Positions 59,021 to 64,000 of a DNA stretch of 64,000 bases are shown piece after piece. Source of the DNA: Gammaproteobacteria bacterium (lineage in GTDB: Bacteria; Pseudomonadota; Gammaproteobacteria; Xanthomonadales; SZUA-36); assembly GCA_030426265.1 (NCBI GenBank), contig JAUHYP010000006.1, positions 62,001-126,000 of the forward strand, written 5' to 3'. The first letter of the stretch is position 1; each line of letters starts with the position of its first letter. The position numbers and the translations under genes were made by a program. Below the pieces are notes generated by a model that saw nothing but the letters and a program-made list of their open reading frames with translations, did no database searches and had not been told where the DNA came from.

Positions 59021-62000
59021 TCAATGGTGGCTGGGCACGGCCTCGTCGGGCGACTCGCCCGCCTCGGAACGTTCCTTACCGCCGGGGCGGACCCGGTCCT
59101 TCACACGCTGCGCCAGCTTCGAGACGTCCACGCCGATGGCGTACAGCGCCGGCACCAGCAACAGGGTGACGAAGAAGGCGATGAACACCCCGAAACACAG
59201 CGAGATGACCACCGGGATCAGGAATTTCGCCTGGATGGACTGCTCGAACATCATCGGCAACAGGCCGACGATGGTGGTCACGGTGGTCAGCATGATCGGG
59301 CGGAAGCGGGCCACACCGGCATTGACCACGGCCTCCAGCGCCTTCTGGCCCTTGGCCCGCAGGCGGTTGGTGTAGTCGATCAACACGAGGTTGTCGTTCA
59401 CCACCACGCCCACCGCGGCCGCGATGCCGAAGTAGCTGAACAGGTTCATGCTCATCCCCAGCACCAGGTGCCCGAGGATGGCGCCGGCGAAGGCGAAGGG
59501 CATGGCGACCATGATCAGCAGTGGCTGGAAGTAGCTGTGGAAAGCCACGGCCAGCATGAAGAACATGCCGAAGAAGGCGATGGTGTAGAGGAACTGGACC
59601 TCCTTCATGAAGCGCGCCTCGCCCTCGGCCTGGCCGATGGCGCCGCGTTCGAGGCCGGGGTAGCGTTTTTCCCAGTCGGTGAAGAAGTTCTCGTTGAGGT
59701 CCTTCATGATGTCGCCGCGCACGTCGTCCTTCAGGTCCGCTGACACGCGCGCCGCCCGGCTGCCGTTCCAGCGCTGGATGCGCTTGATGCCCGGCGCGTA
59801 GGACAGCTCGGCCACCGACATCAGCGGCACTTCCCGGCCGTCGGCCGTACGCACGCGGAAGTTCTTCAGGCTTTCGATGCTGCGGCGCGATTCCACCGGG
59901 TAGTGCACCATCACGCGCACGTCCTGGCCGTTGCGCGGAATCCGCTGAACCTCTTCGCCGTAGTAGGCCTGGCGCACCTGGCGGGTAACGTCGGCCAGGG
60001 TCAGGCCCAGCTTCTGGGCGCCCGGCAGCAGTTCGATGCGGATTTCCTCGGAAGCACTCTCGAGGTTGTTGCGCACGTCGTACAGCGCGTCAAAGGTCCG
60101 CAGCTGGTTTTCCAGGTCGTTGACCGCCATGCGCAGCACGTCCAGGTCCGGGTGGCGCACGGACAGCTCGAAGCCCGGGTCACCGCCGTTCTGGGTGTAG
60201 TCCACGGACACTTCCTTGGCGTCAGGAACATCGCCCATCAGCTCGCGCAGACGAAGCGCCGCGTCCTTGGCGCTCATGTCGCGCACTTCCGGCGGCGCCA
60301 GCTTGACGATGGCGATCACGGAGTCGCGGCGCGAACGCGTGTACCAGTTCTCGATCAGCTGGCCCTCGCCCTGCGTGCGTTGCTCCACCTCTTCCTCGAG
60401 GCGGCGTTCGGCATCCTGCAACTGCGCGAGGATCTCCAGGGCGCGACTGTAGGGCGCACCCTCGGGCAGGATCACGTTGACGATGATCTGATCGGATTCG
60501 ATCTCGGGCATGAAGGCCTGCTTGACCCAGCCCGTACCCAGCAACCCGAAGCTCACGACCAGCAGCGAGACGAACACGCTGGTGGTCAGGTAGCGGCGGC
60601 GGACCGAGAATTCGCCGATGCCCCGGTAGTGGTTGTGCGCGAAGTTCACGATGCCGTCGGACACCTTCTTCTGCATGCGCCCGGCCCGCCCGAGCTTCGA
60701 CGCCTCACGGGGCCGCAGGTCACGTAGGTGCGATGGCAGGATGAACAGGGACTCGATCAGCGAGAACACCAGGGCCAGGATCACCACCCAGGTGATGTGG
60801 CGGGTGAATTCACTGGTGCCCCCGGACATGAACAGCCACGGCAGGAAGGCGATCATGGTGGTGAGCACCGCGAAGATCACCGGCTTGGCCACCAGCTGGG
60901 TGCCGGCCACGGCCGAGGGAATGCCGCCGCCGAGACGGTGCGCCTCGGAATGGACACCCTCGCCCACCACGATGGCGTCGTCCACCACGATGCCCAGCAC
61001 GAGCAGGAAGGCGAAGGTGGAAATCATGTTCAGCGACACGTCCACCGTGGGCAGGAAGATGAAGGCCCCGGCATAGGCGGTGCCGATGCCCACGGCCACC
61101 CACAGCGCCACCTTGGGGCGCAGGGTCAGCATCAGGACGCCCAGCACCAGCACCAGGCCCAGGCCGGCGGAGCTGCCGATGGTTTCCATGCGGCCCTTGA
61201 AGTCCTCGGCGTTGTCCGTCCACAGGGTGAGTTCCGCACCCGGCGGCAGCGTCTCACGCCGCTTCTCGATCCAGTCGCGAATGGACTGGGAAGCCGTCAC
61301 GATGTCCATGGTCTCGGTGGTCATGACCTGGATCAGCACGGCCGGCTCGCCATTGAGGGTCGCCAGGATGGGCTCGTCCTCGAACCCGTCCACCACGTTG
61401 GCGACGTCGCCCACACGGATGGTCCCGCCATCCGCGGTCTGGCGGATCACGATGGCGGCGAAGTCCGCTTCGGTGTCCGCCTGGCTGCGCACGGTGAGCT
61501 GGTAGGTGCCCACTTCGGTGCGCACCGAACCCGAGGACTGGTTGAAGGAATGATTGCGAATGGCGGCCGCCACTTCGTTGAAACTCAGGTTGTAGCGGCG
61601 CAGCTGCTCCTCGCTGACCTGGATGGACACTTCCTCCCGGCGCGTACCGAACAGGTCCACGATGGAAATCGCCGGCAGCGTGGCCGCCTCGCGGCGCAAC
61701 TGCTCCGCCAGGCGCTTGAGTTCACGCTCCGTGAGGTCACCGCTGACCGCCACGCGGATGAACTCGTCCCGGTTCACCCACTGGCGCACCTGGGGCGGTT
61801 CGATGTCGCGCGGGAACGAGGAGATGGAATCCACGCGGATCTTCACGTCGTTCATGAACTGCGTGAAGTCGGCATTCTGGTCCGCGAGGATGTAGACGCC
61901 GCCGTAGCTTTCGGCGGACGTGGAGCGCACCCACTCGATGTTGTCGAGGTCGCTGACCGCTTCCTCGATGCGGGCGACGATCTGTTCTTCCACTTCCTGC

Positions 62001-62170
62001 GGCGCGGCGCCCGGCCAGATCACTTCGATCTCGAGGCCCGGGAAGCGGACATGGGGGTCCATCTCGCGTTCCATGGTCCCGAACCGCATGACGCCGGCGA
62101 TGATGATGCCCACCATGAGCAGGTTGGCGGCGACGGGGTTGCGCACCCACCATTCGATGATGCCATTCAT
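59021..62170 (-). CDS. RND-family efflux transporter permease
   Basis: 1049 aa. Twelve transmembrane helices in two halves: TM1 at about 13-31, then a large periplasmic loop with WPGAAPQEVEEQIV (about 52-65), a transmembrane block about 338-480 with LVLGIVVDDAIVVGEG (proton-relay Asp pair about 403), and a second half from about 530, with AAAVGVVVNDNLVLIDYTN (about 940-958). It belongs to the HAE/hydrophobe-amphiphile type, but substrate preference cannot be read. Upstream partner is the membrane-fusion protein; no outer-membrane factor is adjacent. Confidence 0.93.
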   Translation of the reverse strand: MNGIIEWWVRNPVAANLLMVGIIIAGVMRFGTMEREMDPHVRFPGLEIEVIWPGAAPQEVEEQIVARIEEAVSDLDNIEWVRSTSAESYGGVYILADQNADFTQFMNDVKIRVDSISSFPRDIEPPQVRQWVNRDEFIRVAVSGDLTERELKRLAEQLRREAATLPAISIVDLFGTRREEVSIQVSEEQLRRYNLSFNEVAAAIRNHSFNQSSGSVRTEVGTYQLTVRSQADTEADFAAIVIRQTADGGTIRVGDVANVVDGFEDEPILATLNGEPAVLIQVMTTETMDIVTASQSIRDWIEKRRETLPPGAELTLWTDNAEDFKGRMETIGSSAGLGLVLVLGVLMLTLRPKVALWVAVGIGTAYAGAFIFLPTVDVSLNMISTFAFLLVLGIVVDDAIVVGEGVHSEAHRLGGGIPSAVAGTQLVAKPVIFAVLTTMIAFLPWLFMSGGTSEFTRHITWVVILALVFSLIESLFILPSHLRDLRPREASKLGRAGRMQKKVSDGIVNFAHNHYRGIGEFSVRRRYLTTSVFVSLLVVSFGLLGTGWVKQAFMPEIESDQIIVNVILPEGAPYSRALEILAQLQDAERRLEEEVEQRTQGEGQLIENWYTRSRRDSVIAIVKLAPPEVRDMSAKDAALRLRELMGDVPDAKEVSVDYTQNGGDPGFELSVRHPDLDVLRMAVNDLENQLRTFDALYDVRNNLESASEEIRIELLPGAQKLGLTLADVTRQVRQAYYGEEVQRIPRNGQDVRVMVHYPVESRRSIESLKNFRVRTADGREVPLMSVAELSYAPGIKRIQRWNGSRAARVSADLKDDVRGDIMKDLNENFFTDWEKRYPGLERGAIGQAEGEARFMKEVQFLYTIAFFGMFFMLAVAFHSYFQPLLIMVAMPFAFAGAILGHLVLGMSMNLFSYFGIAAAVGVVVNDNLVLIDYTNRLRAKGQKALEAVVNAGVARFRPIMLTTVTTIVGLLPMMFEQSIQAKFLIPVVISLCFGVFIAFFVTLLLVPALYAIGVDVSKLAQRVKDRVRPGGKERSEAGESPDEAVPSHH

Positions 62171-62194
62171 GGCTTATCTCCCTGTGTGGTGGGC

Positions 62195-63385
62195 TCAGCC
62201 CTGGGCGGAACGAAAAATGGGCTCCACTTCCATGCCGTCGGTGGCATTGGGCAGCGTGGAGGTCACCACGTGTTCACCGGCGGCGACGCCGCTGGCCACC
62301 AGCACGCGCTCCTCGGACGTCGAGATCACGTCCACGGTGCGAATTTCGAGCCGGTTCTCCGCGTTGATCACGTACACCTTGTTCTCGTTGCGCAGGGCCA
62401 GGCGCGGCATCACGATGGCGTCCTGTTCCTGCACGCCATCGATTTCGGCGTGCACGAACATTCCGACCGCCATGGGCATGCCATTGGCGGCGGCGATGCC
62501 GTAGGGGTCCTGCAGTTCCGCCGTGGCGTAGATCAGGCGCGTGTCCTTGTCCACCGCGGCGCTCACCCGAACGATGCGGCCTTCCCAGGCGTACTGGCGA
62601 TTGCCGAGGGTCGCGGAGAAATCCACGGGCGGCGCTTCGAGGTAGGAAGGCGCCATGAAGCCCATGGGCAGGTTGAGTTCCACCAGCTGCGTGTCCGTCA
62701 GCGGCAGGCGCACCTCCACCGTGTCGGTGGAGAAGACCGTTCCCAGGGAAGCGCCTGCGCTCACGAACTGGCCGATGCCGACGGTCCGCTCACGCACCCG
62801 GCCGTCGAAAGGCAGCCGGATCTCGGTCCGCTCGAGGTCGAGCCGGGCCTTGCGCAGATCGGCCTGGGCGGAGCGCAGCATGGCTTCAGCCTGGGCGACC
62901 TGGGTGAGGTTCAGCGAGAAGGGGGTGGGGTCCTCGCCATTGCGGCGATTGTCCTTCCACTCCTTCTCCTTGATGTCCTTCGTGGCCAGCTGGCGTTCGA
63001 GCTCGGTCTGGGCCTGGGCCACGGAGGCCTCGGCCCGCACCAGGGCCAGACGATAGTCGGTGTCGTCGACCTTCAGCAGGAGATCGCCCGCCCGGAATTC
63101 GGCGCCGGCATTGAAGCTTTCGGACAGGGCGACCACCCGGCCGGAGACCTGCGGAATCAGCTCGATCTCGGTCTTCGGGCGGACCTCGCCCTGGGTGGCG
63201 ACCTGGACCTTCACGGTCTCGGAGCGCGCTTCGTCCACGTACAGGGACACCAGGCGGGTTTCGTCTTCGGCCTTTTCAGGTTCCGGTTTCGCGGCAGCGA
63301 GCATTTTCACACTCAGGATGCCGACGGCCAGGACCACAATCGGGGCGGATGCTTTGAGCAGTTTGTTCACAACAGACCTCGTCAT
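62195..63385 (-). CDS. RND efflux periplasmic adaptor (membrane-fusion protein)
   Basis: 396 aa from the ATG at 63385 (MTRSVVNKLLKASAPIVVLAVG). N-terminal anchor about 10-29. Lipoyl-like half ELIPQVSGRVVALSESFNAG (about 81-100), long coiled coil (about 116-190, Gln/Glu/Ala-rich), then the second lipoyl half DGRVRERTVGIGQFVSAG, and beta-barrel and membrane-proximal domains ending VIRSAQG-like. Bridges the permease and an outer-membrane channel. Immediately upstream of the permease, separated by 24 nt. Confidence 0.93.
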   Translation of the reverse strand: MTRSVVNKLLKASAPIVVLAVGILSVKMLAAAKPEPEKAEDETRLVSLYVDEARSETVKVQVATQGEVRPKTEIELIPQVSGRVVALSESFNAGAEFRAGDLLLKVDDTDYRLALVRAEASVAQAQTELERQLATKDIKEKEWKDNRRNGEDPTPFSLNLTQVAQAEAMLRSAQADLRKARLDLERTEIRLPFDGRVRERTVGIGQFVSAGASLGTVFSTDTVEVRLPLTDTQLVELNLPMGFMAPSYLEAPPVDFSATLGNRQYAWEGRIVRVSAAVDKDTRLIYATAELQDPYGIAAANGMPMAVGMFVHAEIDGVQEQDAIVMPRLALRNENKVYVINAENRLEIRTVDVISTSEERVLVASGVAAGEHVVTSTLPNATDGMEVEPIFRSAQG

Positions 63386-63779
63386 CGTCTCGTCCCGGGG
63401 TTCCCCCCGCGGGTTGTTTCGGGCGCACGCCATCGCACGCGCTGCCCTTGTCAGCACAGGTATCCGCAACCCTGTGATTCGCCCGTGCGATTCGTTTGTT
63501 GTTTGGCCCGTTCTGGTATGGGGCCGGCATCAGGCACGCTTATGGAAACACATGCGGCCTGTCGAATCATGGGCCGGAAGTCAGGCCTACGGTGAGGTGC
63601 GGCGAAACGAAAGTTCTCGGTCGTTTGGCCGGCGCCCGCCGGGGTTTCCTGCCTCCTCGACCCCTTTGACGCCCACCAGGGCCCAAAAGTTACACCCGGC
63701 CTGTGAATGTTCCATGACCCGTGACCGGTCTGGCGCAATCGCTTACAGTGGCGGTGGACGTTCCCCCGGGGGGCAAGAG
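63386..63779. promoter_or_regulatory. Divergent intergenic region between the RND adaptor and a secreted-protein gene
   Basis: 394 nt. AAACGA (63604-63609) and TCGTTT (63620-63625) form an inverted repeat with 10-nt spacing, suitable in size for a TetR- or LysR-type operator, but I have no regulator gene to pair with it. Two smaller T/G-rich segments (around 63484-63500) resemble binding-site half repeats. No supported gene. Confidence 0.35.
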
Positions 63780-64000
63780 GTGACGCGACGCACCGAATCC
63801 GGTCCTGCCAGGCCCGTTTTCAGGGCCTTCTGCCTGGCGCTGGCGCTGTGCGGCGCCTGCGGCGCGATGCCCCTTTGCGCGCGGGAAGCCGCGCCCGATG
63901 CGGAGCCCCCCCGGGAAGCGCGGGTGCCCCAAGAAGCCATCGAAGCGCCGGAAGACCCTTTCGATCCCGAGGCCCCGGACGGTCCGGAAGGTCCCGAAGG
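63780..64000 (+). CDS. Start of a predicted secreted protein (truncated by the window edge)
   Basis: 73 codons and part of a 74th are visible from GTG 63780, with no stop before the end. An N-terminal signal-like region has a hydrophobic core rich in Leu, Ala and Cys (about residues 14-34). It is followed by an acidic, Pro/Glu-rich stretch (PEDPFDPEAPDGPEG). A purine-rich GGGGGGCAAGAG site lies just upstream. Product unknown; divergent from the RND operon. The strong codon composition of third-position G/C supports a real gene. Confidence 0.6.
   Translation, partial: MTRRTESGPARPVFRAFCLALALCGACGAMPLCAREAAPDAEPPREARVPQEAIEAPEDPFDPEAPDGPEGPE

Noticed and set aside
60728-63595. 955-codon plus-strand frame opposite the RND genes
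   Set aside because: His/Gly/Val-rich artefact of antisense GC bias; the minus strand encodes full-length permease and adaptor with all family motifs.

Overview
The window is a contiguous stretch of chromosome from a high-GC gammaproteobacterium. Genes are densely packed with many 4-nt stop/start overlaps, and GTG/TTG starts are common. I see no phage, insertion sequence, CRISPR array or rRNA. The order of housekeeping blocks is that of the Pseudomonas/Xanthomonas/Chromatiales side of the Gammaproteobacteria: pilMNOP divergent from PBP1a, yicC-gmk-rpoZ-spoT-ridA-recG, rpsU-yqeY-dnaG-rpoD with tsaD-folB-folK nearby, and dsbA-cyt c4-engB with polA. The TolB/TPR membrane protein and the secreted peptidase with tandem W-[FY]-D-P-x-R-x-G-E-G-F modules suggest a Xanthomonadales/Wenzhouxiangella-like lineage. 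That placement is inference, not proof.

Layout. 1-2847: type IV pilus inner-membrane genes pilM-N-O-P (minus). 3181-6301: PBP1a and an overlapping small gene. 6327-10632 (minus): citrate synthase, ribosomal protein L31 type B, HemW, RdgB, RNase PH. 10731-18011 (plus): yicC, gmk, rpoZ, spoT, ridA, recG, ppk2, a block rich in nucleotide and (p)ppGpp metabolism. 18008-21570 (minus): TolB/TPR membrane protein, beta-hydroxyacid dehydrogenase, PII protein. 21678-24666 (plus): ubiK, comM-like, LytTR response regulator. 25021-29915 (plus): HAD phosphatase, a secreted/envelope protein, a large M14 zinc carboxypeptidase, DUF3144. 29920-34226: an accessory island holding a MoeB-rhodanese E1-like enzyme divergent from a BNR beta-propeller, a MoaD/ThiS-like carrier ending in Gly-Gly, a serine hydrolase and a META lipoprotein. 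34293-37188: tRNA-Ile2(CAU), VOC protein, small unknown, rpoD. 37279-41669: dnaG, yqeY, rpsU and an unsignalled gamma-glutamyltransferase. 41771-46041: tsaD, folB, folK, pteridine reductase (minus), MidA-like methyltransferase, VanZ-like. 45934-50230 (minus): cca, NDUFA9-like, slt. 50322-58898: TauE/SafE permease, dsbA, cytochrome c4, engB, hemB, aroE, orphan TRAP small permease, DUF2782, polA. 59021-63385 (minus): RND pump and adaptor. 63780-end: start of a secreted protein.

Most of the window is core metabolism. The best candidate for something undescribed is 29920-32599. There a ubiquitin-like sulfur carrier with a C-terminal Gly-Gly follows a six-Asp-box beta-propeller, beside a MoeB/ThiF-type adenylyltransferase fused to rhodanese. 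The usual molybdopterin or thiamine genes are absent. Other points worth following are near-identical promoters on the two ribosomal-protein operons, an orphan TRAP DctQ subunit, a gamma-glutamyltransferase aimed into the rpsU promoter, and a modular secreted carboxypeptidase.

All calls come from reading the sequence and translated frames by eye. No database search was run.
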